A stretch of DNA of 64,000 nt from contig CBDCWO010000004.1 in assembly GCA_965223405.1 (NCBI GenBank), positions 1 to 64,000 on the forward strand, read 5' to 3'. Positions 18,085 to 27,645 of this stretch are shown in pieces (positions within the stretch are counted from its first letter, which is position 1; the number at the start of each line of letters is the position of its first letter). Source of the DNA: CBDCWO01 sp965223405 (GTDB lineage Bacteria; Bacteroidota; Bacteroidia; Chitinophagales; Saprospiraceae). The notes under the pieces are model-generated. The model searched no databases, was not told the DNA's origin, and saw only the letters and a list, made by a program, of their open reading frames with translations. A program made the position numbers and the translations under genes.

Positions 18085-19515
18085 ATGAAAGATAAAATTT
18101 TGTCGCTGATGGCTGTGTGGTTGCTGCTATTGTTCGGTTGCGCTCCAAAAGAGCAAATTACCGCGCCTCAACCATTTTTACCTGTTCCCAATGAGGCTCA
18201 ACTCAACTGGCATAAGGCGGAATATATCATGTTTGTTCATTTTGGGATGAAAACATTTTATCCCAATGACGACCATATGGGATATGGAAAGGAAGATCCT
18301 GTAAAGTTTAATCCTACCAAGTTTGATGCCCATCAATGGGTTGCGGCAGCCAAGGCCGGAGGATTCAAGGGGATTGTGTTGACAGCAAAGCACCATGATG
18401 GATTCTGTAATTGGCAAACTGAGACTACTAATCATAGTGTTGCATCTTCCCCATGGGAAGGTGGAAAGGGTGATGTAATTCGCGCACTGGCTGAAGCTTG
18501 CCGTGAGGGTGGCGTTTATTTTGGCATTTATGTTTCAATTATCGACAAGCATTTTGAAGTAGCCCAATCGAATAATTATACAGATTATGGCAGTTATTAT
18601 TATAAACAACTTGAAGAACTGAGTACAAAATATGGACCTATTGATGAATATTGGTTTGATGGGTTTAGGGCCGATAAGCTGAATATGGATTATAAGAAAA
18701 TAGCGGATTTAATAAAAATCGCGCAACCTGATGCAGTGGTGTATGAATCCGGTACCATGGTTCAGTATCTACCGGATCGAAGCATTGCCTGGCCCGGTGC
18801 TCATGGAGGTACCAAACCAGATCAAAATTACCGGGTAAAGATTAATGATACCTTGTGCTGGTATCCTAATGAACCGTCATTGATTTTACAGGGCAATTGG
18901 TTTCATAACCAGAAGCCGGCTGTTAGCTCAGAGAAAATGCAGGACTATTATTTAACCTCCGTAGGGTATAGTGTAACACCTTTGATGAATATCTCTCCGA
19001 ATAGCGATGGATTGATCGATGAAAATACCGTAAACAAACTGGTTGAATTTAAAAGCTGGGTTGATGAATTACATCACCGTGACCTGACTCAAAAGAATAA
19101 TGTGAAAATAACTGCCAACAGCTTCCGTGGAAATGACGAGGAGTTTTCTCCTCAGATGATTAGCGATGGGGATTATGATACCTACTTTGCTACGGATGAT
19201 GAGGTAACGAGTACAATTATTGAAGTCGACCTAGGCAATGTCGAGGAAATCGATGGCTTTATTATCCAGGAATATATACCATTAGGCCAACGTATTGATG
19301 GATATACAATCCAATGTAAGATCGATGGTGACTGGGAAGAAGTTTTTGCAGGTGAAAAAATCGGCTACAAACGAATTATTCTGGAAAGAAGAGCATCGGC
19401 ATCCGAGATAGAATTTCCGGCATCTGATGGGGTACGGTTAAAAATTGAAAATGCCTTAGCTTGCCCGTTAATCAATACATTTAGCATAATTGGTAAAAAT
19501 AAATTAGACCAATAA
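18085..19515 (+). CDS. GH29 alpha-L-fucosidase lipoprotein with C-terminal F5/8-type domain
   Basis: 476 residues. Signal ends LLFGC (lipobox Cys19). The barrel has FVHFGMKTF, TAKHHDGFCNW (residues 100-110) and IDEYWFDGFRAD, where Asp192 matches the GH29 nucleophile; these motifs define fucosidases that release alpha-L-fucose from glycans. Residues about 340-470 form a discoidin (F5/8 type C) beta-sandwich beginning VKITANSFRGNDEEFSP, probably carbohydrate-binding. Located on the outer or inner membrane as a lipoprotein, it fits with the GH92 and GH20-like genes for N-glycan or fucosylated polysaccharide breakdown. Confidence 0.93.
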   Translation: MKDKILSLMAVWLLLLFGCAPKEQITAPQPFLPVPNEAQLNWHKAEYIMFVHFGMKTFYPNDDHMGYGKEDPVKFNPTKFDAHQWVAAAKAGGFKGIVLTAKHHDGFCNWQTETTNHSVASSPWEGGKGDVIRALAEACREGGVYFGIYVSIIDKHFEVAQSNNYTDYGSYYYKQLEELSTKYGPIDEYWFDGFRADKLNMDYKKIADLIKIAQPDAVVYESGTMVQYLPDRSIAWPGAHGGTKPDQNYRVKINDTLCWYPNEPSLILQGNWFHNQKPAVSSEKMQDYYLTSVGYSVTPLMNISPNSDGLIDENTVNKLVEFKSWVDELHHRDLTQKNNVKITANSFRGNDEEFSPQMISDGDYDTYFATDDEVTSTIIEVDLGNVEEIDGFIIQEYIPLGQRIDGYTIQCKIDGDWEEVFAGEKIGYKRIILERRASASEIEFPASDGVRLKIENALACPLINTFSIIGKNKLDQ

Positions 19516-19550
19516 CAGAAATTGAAGCGCAACCATACACGAACTTAAAG

Positions 19551-20570
19551 TTATCTTAATCTGAAAACGGTCAAGACCGCTCCATGATCCGAAGGAAACT
19601 CAGGGAAGCTCCGGTTCGGATATAATGGATGGTGTAAGATGGTCTCAGAAGCGACCGGCACCAGTTTTTCCCCTGTACTGTATATATAATCTATGCGGGC
19701 ATAAGGATCTCTGTATTCGGGGCTGTGATTATTTTCCACTGGCACGAATCCTTTACCGGACTCATAAATGTAACCCAACCCTACGGTAGTCCAAGTGTAG
19801 CCAAGATTTTTTTTCGTGATTTGTGGGTGGATGGACCTGTAAGAATCGATGAAACCCATCTTCATCATCGCAATGGAGGTTTGGATGTCTAATTTCCGAG
19901 AATAGTTGAGACCTTTTTCTTTGGTCTTCTCGGTATAATCAAGATGTGAAACACAGTTAAAATCCCCTCCTACTAGGATAGGGATATGGTCTTTAAGAGC
20001 CAGATCTTCCAGAAATTTAGGGTGCTGAAGAAGTTCTTGGATATGTTCGAATCGATTCAAGTCTCCCGCAGCAAATGCGGTGTCAGATATCGCCGGATTT
20101 TTGATTTCAACAATATGTCGGCCACCTGATGTGAGCCATAAATTATAGATTCGAATTTTTTTTCCATTGGGTAGTTGCGCGGTTGCAGCAATAAATGAAA
20201 ATGGGGAAAGACCTTCTGGTGTACCATAATTATGAAGTGGAAAACGACTGAAAATAGCCAGGTTGGCATTTGCTGAAGGGGTATAATAATGATACTTTAG
20301 ATGTTCTGCTATCTCTGCAGCTGATCCATACGCCTCGGTCATAGTGATTACATCAGCTTCACTTTCCTGCAATATCTCGATCATGCGTGCTCTGGCTGAT
20401 TTACCCTCAATGAAATACCTGGAGTCCTGATTTAGTCGCCCCCAAATATTCCACGTCATTACTTTAAGATCAACGGGCTCGACGGGGGGTAAATTGGTCT
20501 GTTTCTTAACACAAAACACAAATGCCGTACAACATACCAACAGGTATAACGGAAGTATTTTATTTTCCAT
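19551..20570 (-). CDS. endonuclease/exonuclease/phosphatase-family protein
   Basis: 339 residues of the EEP fold (DNase I-like phosphodiesterases and phosphatases). Visible motifs: LKVMTWNIWG (Asn), DVITMTEAY (catalytic Glu metal ligand), VGGDFNCVSH (D-x-N), RIDYIYSTG and SDHGAVLTVF (Asp-His). A hydrophobic N-terminus LLVCCTAFVFCVKKQ suggests export, perhaps as a lipoprotein at Cys20. Substrate could be DNA, sphingomyelin or a phosphorylated sugar. Converges on the fucosidase with a 35-base gap. Confidence 0.88.
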   Translation of the reverse strand: MENKILPLYLLVCCTAFVFCVKKQTNLPPVEPVDLKVMTWNIWGRLNQDSRYFIEGKSARARMIEILQESEADVITMTEAYGSAAEIAEHLKYHYYTPSANANLAIFSRFPLHNYGTPEGLSPFSFIAATAQLPNGKKIRIYNLWLTSGGRHIVEIKNPAISDTAFAAGDLNRFEHIQELLQHPKFLEDLALKDHIPILVGGDFNCVSHLDYTEKTKEKGLNYSRKLDIQTSIAMMKMGFIDSYRSIHPQITKKNLGYTWTTVGLGYIYESGKGFVPVENNHSPEYRDPYARIDYIYSTGEKLVPVASETILHHPLYPNRSFPEFPSDHGAVLTVFRLR

Positions 20571-20920
20571 TAGGTTTTACTTTTTTTGATGCTTTAAACC
20601 GCTCCAATGATAGGTCCGGACATTTTAATAAATATACCGGGTTAGAGTACTATATTATCAAACTTACTCACTCCGAGTTGGGTACACCGAATTATCAATG
20701 GAAACGATCGGGCCCAAATTCATCCAAGCAGGTCTCAAAATCATGATGTAATCTATACAAAATTGATTGAAAAATAAGTTGAAAAAGAAGCAACCTTATT
20801 TAGGCATCTACACATCTACACAAAACACCCGACACCTGAAACCTGAAACCTTTGATACCTGAACAGTAGCTTTTGGCCATTAGCCCTTGGCCTTTCGCTT
20901 GATCCTGTTTACAATTGCTT

Positions 20921-21040
20921 AATAATAAAAAACGACCGTCATTCCAAACCCACCTCTGGTGGGCAAGATTTGCAGCCTCAGCAGCAAATGTATGGGATCT
21001 GTGCTAAGCATGAGTGTAACAGTAATTGATTATTAGAATC
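20921..21040 (+). repeat. palindromic intergenic repeat A, copy 1
   Basis: Shares about 120 bases with copy 2 (21609-21727). The outer arms ATTCC/GGGAT enclose two inner hairpins: CCCACC-tct-GGTGGG and ATTTGC-N10-GCAAAT. This gives a three-way-junction-like fold. Confidence 0.65.
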
Positions 21041-21608
21041 ATGGGTGAAAAAAGTAGGTACCACTACTTCTATGTTTGGTTCTGTGGATATCGCTTATTC
21101 GTGTCGAGTAACTTTTTTCTCTCCTTACTTTTTCGGATGAAAAAGTAACAAAAAATCTTGATTTTCATAAGGCAGCATCCGTTGCCTTTTTCTCGGGAAT
21201 TGTGGTCAAGAAAATGGAGTATTAATACTTTGTCCTGGGGATGAAGTCAAAAAAGTGACTGGAATAAATGGAACGTTATAATGCGGACTGTTGTGTGTAT
21301 TTTAATTACTGGTTTCTGTGAAAATTTAGCTTACACCTTTTGAATTCCATTTATAAAGGCCAGGTCTCGTATTTTATAGGATTATACTGATCATTTCTGG
21401 TTATTCAATTCGATTGAGACTCTATGCTTTTTTGACTTTTTCAACGCTGCGGTATGAAAACAATTCATTGCCGCTTCAGCGCTCGGTGTTTCGCTTCAAA
21501 GGTATTAGTTCCAGCATTGAAATCTGGCCGTTCGGGGTTTTTCAAATTGGATTGAAGCTGGTGCTGATAGTTGGGTTGTAAAGGATAGGATCCGCTTTTT
21601 TCTCAAAC

Positions 21609-21727
21609 AATAAAGAAAAAACGACCGTCATCCCGAATCCACCTCTGGCGGGCAAGATTTGCAGCCCCAACGGCAAATGTTCGGGATCTGTGTTGAGCAA
21701 GAGTGAATCAATAGTTTGATTGTTATT
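21609..21727 (+). repeat. palindromic intergenic repeat A, copy 2
   Basis: The outer arms ATCCCGAA and TTCGGGAT are perfectly complementary over 8 bp. Inner hairpins CCACC-tct-GGCGG and ATTTGC-N10-GCAAAT match copy 1. Flanking text (AAAAAACGACCGTCAT before, GATCTGTG after) is also shared. Confidence 0.7.
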
Positions 21728-21734
21728 TAGTCAA

Positions 21735-21855
21735 ACAAGAACGTAGATCCTGAACCAAGACTGCCTAGGGCAGTCAAGTTCAGGATGACATCCAAAAGGA
21801 AGAAAATGTTCGGGATTTGTGTTGAGCATGAGTGAAACATCAGTTTGATGGTTGT
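21735..21855 (+). repeat. palindromic intergenic repeat A, rearranged copy 3
   Basis: ATCCTGAAC (21747-21755) pairs with GTTCAGGAT (21778-21786); inside is GACTGCC/GGCAGTC. The 3' part (about 21803-21855) repeats the 3' half of copy 2 (TTCGGGAT-TGTGTTGAGCA). It looks like an inverted or composite derivative. Confidence 0.6.
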
Positions 21856-22111
21856 CCACTGAAACAAGAACATAATTCATAAAATAGGAATTAGACAATG
21901 TGTTGTTTGGGGCGTCCTCGCCTCAAATAGTTCTTTACAGCCTTCGCCAATGCAATGGAAGGCAAACCTTTCCACCGGACAGACTTTTAGTTGTTTTGTT
22001 TTTTGACATTGCTATTGCTATTGCGATTGACATTGTTATTGACATTCGCTATTCATCGGTCACCATTTTACGTCAACCTTATTTAGGCATCTACAGACGT
22101 ACACTACTTCT

Positions 22112-22161
22112 AAAAAAAGGAGCGGGTTAAAGGAGAATCCGAAAAGGATTCCTTCACCCGC
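22112..22161 (-). terminator. intrinsic terminator of the ATP-grasp gene
   Basis: Read on the minus strand: GCGGGT, then GAATCC-ttttc-GGATTC, then ACCCGC followed by a T7 run. Outer stem 6 bp plus inner stem 6 bp; located 31 bases after the stop of the minus-strand gene at 22193. Confidence 0.8.
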
Positions 22162-22192
22162 GCCGTACCAGTCAATGATAAATTTATTCTCT

Positions 22193-23254
22193 TTATTCGC
22201 TCATGGCAAGTTCTTGTTGAGTAACGCGATCGATTACCTCTGTTGCTACCGTGTCTTGGATCCCCTGATCCAGGTGACTGGTGAATCCTACACATGAGCA
22301 ATTGATTTCTCCCAGGACATACTTGTCGTTCCCCGTTTCATCCCAATCCAGCATGAAGTCCGCGGTCCAAATCAAAGGAATTTCATACCCGCCTAATTTT
22401 TTGGTAATATTTGGCAAGGCATCGACAAATAGGTTAACGAGTTTTTTCCATTTTTCCGGTTTGTCATACGTGTATTTTGCTCCGGAAAACAGTGTAGCAG
22501 AAAAGGCATCAGCCGCATCAGCCGGTTTTTTATGTACCACAAAGATTGGTTTGGATCCGACCATCAAGATACGGATTTCACCCTCTTTGATACGAGGCAT
22601 AAATCGCATGTCCACCAGCATGCCATTTTCTCCGATAATGTATTTTTCGCATTTCTGCATGAAATCGCTTAGGGTGTGATACTCCACATGATTATCAACT
22701 GCTTCCGTGCATTTGAGTTGTGTATCGAGAGGGATTGAATCACCGGCTTTGTAATTCAATTCTCCATGAATTTGTACTCTCCAAATACCTTCTCCCGTAG
22801 ATCCCCTGTTTTGCTTTAATACTCGTTCGCCATAGGAGAGGCTTTGCGGAAAAGTACTTTTGAAGCTTTCGATATCGTAATAGGCATAGGTGTCGTCAGG
22901 TACCAATTCGGTAGCGGCCAATTTGACCAATGCATCTTTAGCACCGTAGTTGAGCATGGCATCCGGATGAGCCATTCCAATTAGGCCCTCGTCCGACAGT
23001 TTGCGTAAAACTTCGAAGTAAACTTGTTCTCCATGGGCTAAATTACCTGGATTAATTCTGCTAATGTAGGCATCGAAGCGATCCTTGGCATAATCATATA
23101 TTGCATCTTTCCATTCATCCCGGAAAAAGACCACCTCGCAATTCCATCCTTTGGCTTTTATCGCGTTGAGAATGGGCATGGTATCTCTACGATGTCCGTT
23201 CAACCATTTGTCCGAACCACCTTCAGCTTCAAATATGACAATGTTTTTTTTCAT
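22193..23254 (-). CDS. ATP-grasp-fold protein, Cj0069-like family
   Basis: 353 residues, cytosolic (no signal). ATP-grasp-like pattern: RVLKQNRGSTGEGIWRV for the nucleotide-binding Lys and Gly-rich loop, GEIRILMVGSKPIFVVHKKP for the central strands, and WTADFMLDW and VLGEINCSCVGF for the metal-binding Asp, Glu and Asn. This resembles the glutathione-synthetase-like Cj0069 family, whose reaction is not established. The gene stands alone with its own terminator and is bordered by repeat-rich spacers on both sides. Confidence 0.65.
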   Translation of the reverse strand: MKKNIVIFEAEGGSDKWLNGHRRDTMPILNAIKAKGWNCEVVFFRDEWKDAIYDYAKDRFDAYISRINPGNLAHGEQVYFEVLRKLSDEGLIGMAHPDAMLNYGAKDALVKLAATELVPDDTYAYYDIESFKSTFPQSLSYGERVLKQNRGSTGEGIWRVQIHGELNYKAGDSIPLDTQLKCTEAVDNHVEYHTLSDFMQKCEKYIIGENGMLVDMRFMPRIKEGEIRILMVGSKPIFVVHKKPADAADAFSATLFSGAKYTYDKPEKWKKLVNLFVDALPNITKKLGGYEIPLIWTADFMLDWDETGNDKYVLGEINCSCVGFTSHLDQGIQDTVATEVIDRVTQQELAMSE

Positions 23255-23848
23255 CGGTGCGGGTTAATTATATTCGAAAACAGGATCCAGATTCATATAT
23301 TATCTTAATAGATAAAAGGTTCCTTAAATCCTGTAATTGCGACCTACATATTAATTGGTAGTAAAATTATAGATTAATATGAATTATCAATTGTCCTAAT
23401 TTAAATTAAGTCAATGATCTTGATCAGTGTTTTAGCATTCCAAACTTACCGGAATTTCAAAATGATTCTAATTGGCGGAAATCTTTTTTCGAATCATCAT
23501 GATTCGATGATTCGGAACAATTCGTTGTCGTTTGTCGCAGGTGTTTTGCCTTTGACGCACTTATTCCTGGGTGGAAATTTAAATGTTCAGGGTTTTGCTT
23601 TCAGGCAGAAAAAAAGCCCGTGTTGGTAGCTTGGATATTGGTGCAGATCCGTACCTTATCTGTTTAAATCAAAGTAAAAAACGAATGTCATTCTGAAATT
23701 TGCATGCAAATATTCAGAATCCGTGTTTTGATTTAGTGGTACTCTAAGTACTTCATGATGTTTATGGCTCAAATGTTCATTTTTGGTTCGTGGATTAAGG
23801 AAGATACCTAGGTGGATCAGTGAGTTGAACCAATCCCATCCAATCCGA
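23255..23848. other. intergenic region with repeat-A copy, no gene
   Basis: About 590 bases between two minus-strand genes. Only short, unconvincing ORFs. Contains repeat-A copy 4 (see separate entry); the rest is unremarkable AT-rich sequence that should hold the promoter of the ATP-grasp gene near 23255-23400. Confidence 0.5.
23676..23745 (+). repeat. palindromic intergenic repeat A, copy 4 (short form)
   Basis: ATTCTGAA (23690-23697) pairs with TTCAGAAT (23713-23720). Between them ATTTGCATGCAAAT (23698-23711) is itself a perfect palindrome equal to the ATTTGC/GCAAAT inner stem of copies 1 and 2. The CCACC hairpin is missing. The outer stem differs from copy 2 by compensatory changes. Confidence 0.65.
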
Positions 23849-25630
23849 TTAGTATTTCGACTGGACCACGAATTTATCCTGGAAAATGATCGCATTTTTA
23901 TTGTTTTGAATGAACAAGAAATAAATTCCACTCTGCCAGTGAGAAATACATATTTCGGAATCATACGGATTGGCTCCAGCTTGATAGATCAGTTTCCCGC
24001 TACTATCGGCAATTCTTAGTTTCATACCTTCTTGAATCCCATTGATCCTTAGTTTGTGCAATGCGGGATTGGGAAAAATGGAGATTGAATTTGGAGATGG
24101 CAAAAGAATCGACTCAATGGATGAATACGAAAACACACCGTCCAAATCTTGCTTTTTCAACCGGTAGTAATTACTAACTTGGGGCTGATGATGCCAATAT
24201 TCATACTTTGATCCATCTCCTGAAGCAGGAACAAATGCCAATATTTTCCAATTCTCAGTGTCGTTGGAATGTTCAATTCCAAAGCCTTCCAAGTCGATTT
24301 CCTGAGCGGTTAGCCAGGAGAGTAGCACACGGCCGAGGTCAAGTCTGGCGGTAAATTCAATCAATTCTACCGGTAGAGCAGACGTAGATTCATAAGCTCC
24401 AATGTCATAACCATTTCCAATAGGTCGGGAGGTGCCATTAATATCGGTATTCACTAATCCATTTACTGCATTGGTACCTATGTCCTGCGCCTGCGAATTG
24501 GTGCTGAGCGCGTAATTGTTGGATGCCATATCCTGAAAAATTGAATTCATTGGTCCTGCCACCTGCGAATTCAGATCAAGACCTAATGCTTGCCATTGGG
24601 CAAAAGTAATTGTTGATCCATCTCCGGTATGGCTCAGTTTGTCATTGACAATGTTGTAATTACTGGTTAGTTGACTGACAGATTCAGCAGCAATACAACC
24701 TCGCCAGGCGTGTTCATTGATGATGATGTTATTGTATATTTCAGTGTCCACATCGGCACCGTTTTTCAGCAGGATACCCCATCTGCCGTCGGCAGGTACG
24801 ATGATCGTATTGTTGTATATCTTGGCACCATGGGTCATAATGGCACCATCAATTTGAAACATCGATATTCCCTGGCTGAAGTGGTTGTTATAGATCAAAT
24901 TATTATAGATGACTGCATCTTCTACTCCATCCATGTTGATTCCGGCGGCCAGGTTATTATCGCGAATGATGTTGCCATAGATTTGAGCATCACTTATGAT
25001 CCCATCTCCGCCGGCTGATAAATCTCCATTGATATGAATTCCCGTGTTGTTGTTGCCATAACATTCATTATATCTTATGATGGGCCGATCTGAGCTATTG
25101 GAGACGTAGATACCGTGCTCATCAACTGAGTTTGAACACGTATTGTACTCGATCAGAATATCGTCGGTGAATCCGGTGAAGATACCGCGCTCCGCATTCC
25201 CGTTGCAACTACAATTCCGCACAACACAATGATCGGAAAGGACCACTCTGATGCCATTTCCATTGCCGGTCATACCATTGACGATAAATCCATTGATCAC
25301 GATAAAGTCCGCATCTTCGATATTGATCCCATCGTCCCGTATGGGGCCACTTTGATTGATCAATACTGCATTGCCACTAGCCTGAAATACGATGGGATCC
25401 GACAAGGTTCCATTTTTATAACGCAAATCAAAGCCCACGTAGGTACCGTTTTCCACCAAGACCGTATCTCCGGCCACTACCAGGTCGGCTGCAAATTGCA
25501 AGGTCAGAAATGAGGTGGAAGGAGTAAGTCCATTGTTGGAATTACTACCGGTATTCGAGACATAATAGGTAGAACTGAATAGGGGAGCGATGCACCACAA
25601 ACCGATAAGTACGGTATAGATCGTATTCAT
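23849..25630 (-). CDS. T9SS-secreted right-handed parallel beta-helix protein
   Basis: 593 residues. Signal 1-19 (APLFSSTYYV), then the DUF1565-like start SNTGSNSNNGLTPSTSF. About residues 90-340 are PbH1-type coils (repeating N/D-x-I-x-Y-N-x-I pattern, e.g. IIRYNECYGNNNTGIHI, AVIYNNLIYNNHFSQGI), a fold used by polysaccharide lyases, epimerases and adhesins. No lyase catalytic motif can be assigned. The C-terminal 80 residues are a T9SS sorting domain (ISIFPNPALHKLRI, GIYFLFIQNNKN, DKFVVQSKY). Probably a surface polysaccharide-interacting protein. Confidence 0.85.
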   Translation of the reverse strand: MNTIYTVLIGLWCIAPLFSSTYYVSNTGSNSNNGLTPSTSFLTLQFAADLVVAGDTVLVENGTYVGFDLRYKNGTLSDPIVFQASGNAVLINQSGPIRDDGINIEDADFIVINGFIVNGMTGNGNGIRVVLSDHCVVRNCSCNGNAERGIFTGFTDDILIEYNTCSNSVDEHGIYVSNSSDRPIIRYNECYGNNNTGIHINGDLSAGGDGIISDAQIYGNIIRDNNLAAGINMDGVEDAVIYNNLIYNNHFSQGISMFQIDGAIMTHGAKIYNNTIIVPADGRWGILLKNGADVDTEIYNNIIINEHAWRGCIAAESVSQLTSNYNIVNDKLSHTGDGSTITFAQWQALGLDLNSQVAGPMNSIFQDMASNNYALSTNSQAQDIGTNAVNGLVNTDINGTSRPIGNGYDIGAYESTSALPVELIEFTARLDLGRVLLSWLTAQEIDLEGFGIEHSNDTENWKILAFVPASGDGSKYEYWHHQPQVSNYYRLKKQDLDGVFSYSSIESILLPSPNSISIFPNPALHKLRINGIQEGMKLRIADSSGKLIYQAGANPYDSEICISHWQSGIYFLFIQNNKNAIIFQDKFVVQSKY

Positions 25631-25991
25631 GACGGATAAAATTGGGGTTATATAAATCGAATCAGTGGGTACGATTAATTACATCGGCAGCATAAGTTGG
25701 TACAAAGGTTTAACGAAATTTGGGGTGGGATATTTTTGGTGGAGAGAAATTTGTGTTGATGACTTATTCCTGATCTGTGAATATGAATTTTCGGTGGGAT
25801 CAAGTCTGAAAATAACGGAACGATTTCTGGGTTAAAGCTGGTATATTTAAATCTAAACGACCAAAGTAATAATCATTGTGCTAATTTTGAAATTAGTCCT
25901 TTCTCCATAAATAAACCCGGATGAATTATGCCTGTGTTATGAGATCTACCCGTGCTTGCAAATTTCAGCTTAACATAGCTCTAGCCACAAA
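25631..25991. other. divergent intergenic region, no gene seen
   Basis: 361 bases between the beta-helix gene (minus) and the GH5 gene (plus). Should contain both promoters; no assigned boxes, repeats or RNA genes. Confidence 0.45.
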
Positions 25992-27233
25992 ATGACAACA
26001 ATGAACTCTTTAAAAATCTTAATTATTCTGAATCTGGTTCTATGGTCTTGCGGGAAACAACACCGAAACAACACCGCCTATCAATATACGGATCCATACG
26101 AAATAAATGAGAAGATTGCATTTTGGAAAGAACAGCAAAAAGGAACAAATTATTTTAATAAAAAACCGACAGCCGAGTGGTTTGATGCCGCTAATGAAGC
26201 CAATATTAAATTTATACGACTGACCTATGAGAAATGGCAGGGCGAACAAAGAGACTTTTTATTAGGTAATGCGGATAACTATCAGGGAATAGTGGAAAGT
26301 GATTTTCAAAAACTAAAATACTTTTTGGACTATGCTCATCAATTGGATATCAAAGTGGTAATCACCCCCATTACACTTCCAGGAGCACGATGGATTCAAA
26401 TGAACGATAACCAAAGAGATGCTAAGCTGTGGACGGATATCAGGTTCCAAGCAAAAGCAATCCAATATTGGCAAGATCTGGCCCTTAAACTGAAAGACCA
26501 CCCGGCCATTGTGGGTTACAATATACTTAATGAACCACATCCGGAAATAGCTTACCATAAATATAGCTTTTGGGATCGAAGCTTAATGGAGTGGTACGAG
26601 ACTATCCAAGGCGGCGTGGGAGATTTGAATTTGTTTTATGATGGAGTAGTTAAAGCGATACGGTCAGTTGACCACGTTACCCCAATTGTTGTGGAATCCG
26701 GTTTGTTTGCCACGCCATGGGCATTTGAATATCTCCGTCCCATAAACGACCAAAACATAATCTATTCTTTCCATATGTACGAGCCTTATGAATTTACAAC
26801 CAAGAGAATAAATCAAGGCAGGTTTAGCTATCCCGGTAAAATGTATATTGAGGATTTGGGATCGGAATTTCATTTGAACCAAAAAGGCTTAGTTGAATTC
26901 TTTGAACCAATTAATAACTGGATTGAAAAGCATCAAATTTCACCGAATCGGATATGGGTGGGTGAATTTGGGTGTAATCGACACATCACTGGAGTTGAAG
27001 AGTATCTAAAGGATTTAATTTCAATATTCAATGACCATAATTGGCATTGGTCATTTTATGCCTATCGTGAAGATGTATGGGAGGCGATGGATTATGAATT
27101 AGGCAAAGAGAAAGCGCATTATAAATATTGGGAATATCAAGAGGCTAAAAATCTTCACCTAAATTATGGTGAAATTTATGGTAAGGTTAAAGACAACATT
27201 CTGTGGGAACTTATTGAAACAGAATTTAAATAA
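25992..27233 (+). CDS. GH5-type glycoside hydrolase lipoprotein
   Basis: 413 residues. Signal with lipobox L-W-S-C (Cys20). A (beta/alpha)8 cellulase-family (GH5) barrel: FIRLTYEKW after strand 2, the acid/base Glu181 in YNILNEPHP, catalytic-site His in SFHMYEP (261), and the nucleophile Glu325 in WVGEFGCNR. The family acts on beta-glucans, mannans and other beta-glycosides; the exact substrate cannot be inferred. ATG 25992 is used; Met4 (26001) is an equally good start. Monocistronic as far as can be seen. Confidence 0.88.
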   Translation: MTTMNSLKILIILNLVLWSCGKQHRNNTAYQYTDPYEINEKIAFWKEQQKGTNYFNKKPTAEWFDAANEANIKFIRLTYEKWQGEQRDFLLGNADNYQGIVESDFQKLKYFLDYAHQLDIKVVITPITLPGARWIQMNDNQRDAKLWTDIRFQAKAIQYWQDLALKLKDHPAIVGYNILNEPHPEIAYHKYSFWDRSLMEWYETIQGGVGDLNLFYDGVVKAIRSVDHVTPIVVESGLFATPWAFEYLRPINDQNIIYSFHMYEPYEFTTKRINQGRFSYPGKMYIEDLGSEFHLNQKGLVEFFEPINNWIEKHQISPNRIWVGEFGCNRHITGVEEYLKDLISIFNDHNWHWSFYAYREDVWEAMDYELGKEKAHYKYWEYQEAKNLHLNYGEIYGKVKDNILWELIETEFK

Positions 27234-27294
27234 TCAAACTTAGATATCCAGTTCCCAGAATCCCACCTCCTTATCAAGCAGGGCACGAATTTAT

Positions 27295-27645
27295 ATGGAC
27301 ATTGGCAAATCCTCAAAAGTCAAAGATGATTTGGATAGTTTTATCGTAAATAATCCAACAAATGCCAAGGCTTATATTAACCAAGCAGGTACCAGTTTTT
27401 CTTATGATTTGGAAGACGTAGCGTATGACTGCAATGAAGCCATAAAATTAGCACCTAACAGCAAGAAGGCTTATTTTCTTCGTGGTTTGGCATGATATGA
27501 TTTGTGCGACCAGGAACAAGGATGTAAGGATTTTAATAAAGCCATTGAACTGGGTTTTTCTGTATTAAAAATTGAAGAACAGAATAATGTGCTGAATCTT
27601 GGGATAAATAATAAATACCGGCTTCAATATTTGATAAGCAAATAA
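27295..27645 (+). pseudogene. TPR-repeat protein remnant with in-frame stop
   Basis: The reading frame gives a tetratricopeptide-like sequence with repeating A-x-x-L-A-P-N pattern (YDCNEAIKLAPNSKKAYFLR) but hits TGA at 27493-27495. The same frame continues with protein-like text (YDLCDQEQGCKDFNKAIELG) to TAA at 27645. The second half is a textbook TPR helix pair, so the stop interrupts a formerly continuous gene. The 5' end may also be truncated, because known relatives have more repeats upstream. Not likely to make a functional product. Confidence 0.65.

Larger units (their letters stand above)
20571..22192. other. 1.6-kb gene-free block of intergenic repeats
   Basis: No credible gene. Contents: repeat B (20792-20811 and 22075-22095); short CCTGAAA-type tandem units at about 20834-20862; palindromic repeats at 20921-21040, 21609-21727 and 21735-21855; a self-complementary block TTACTTTTT ... 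AAAAAGTAA near 21125-21150; and an imperfect ATTGCT/ATTGAC hexamer tract at about 22005-22058. Such repeat islands are common between genes in Bacteroidota; here several families are stacked together. Confidence 0.6.

Noticed and set aside
20522..20746. ORF overlapping the start of the EEP-family gene
   Set aside because: Opposite-strand shadow of a signal-peptide region; composition not protein-like after 20600.
21900..22130. ORF through the ATTGCT/ATTGAC tract
   Set aside because: Encodes only a repeated hydrophobic stretch (DIAIAIAIDIVIDI) from simple-sequence DNA; no protein-like features.
23414..23629. 71-residue ORF in the intergenic region before repeat A copy 4
   Set aside because: No family and arbitrary composition; sits in a spacer with no supporting start or partner.
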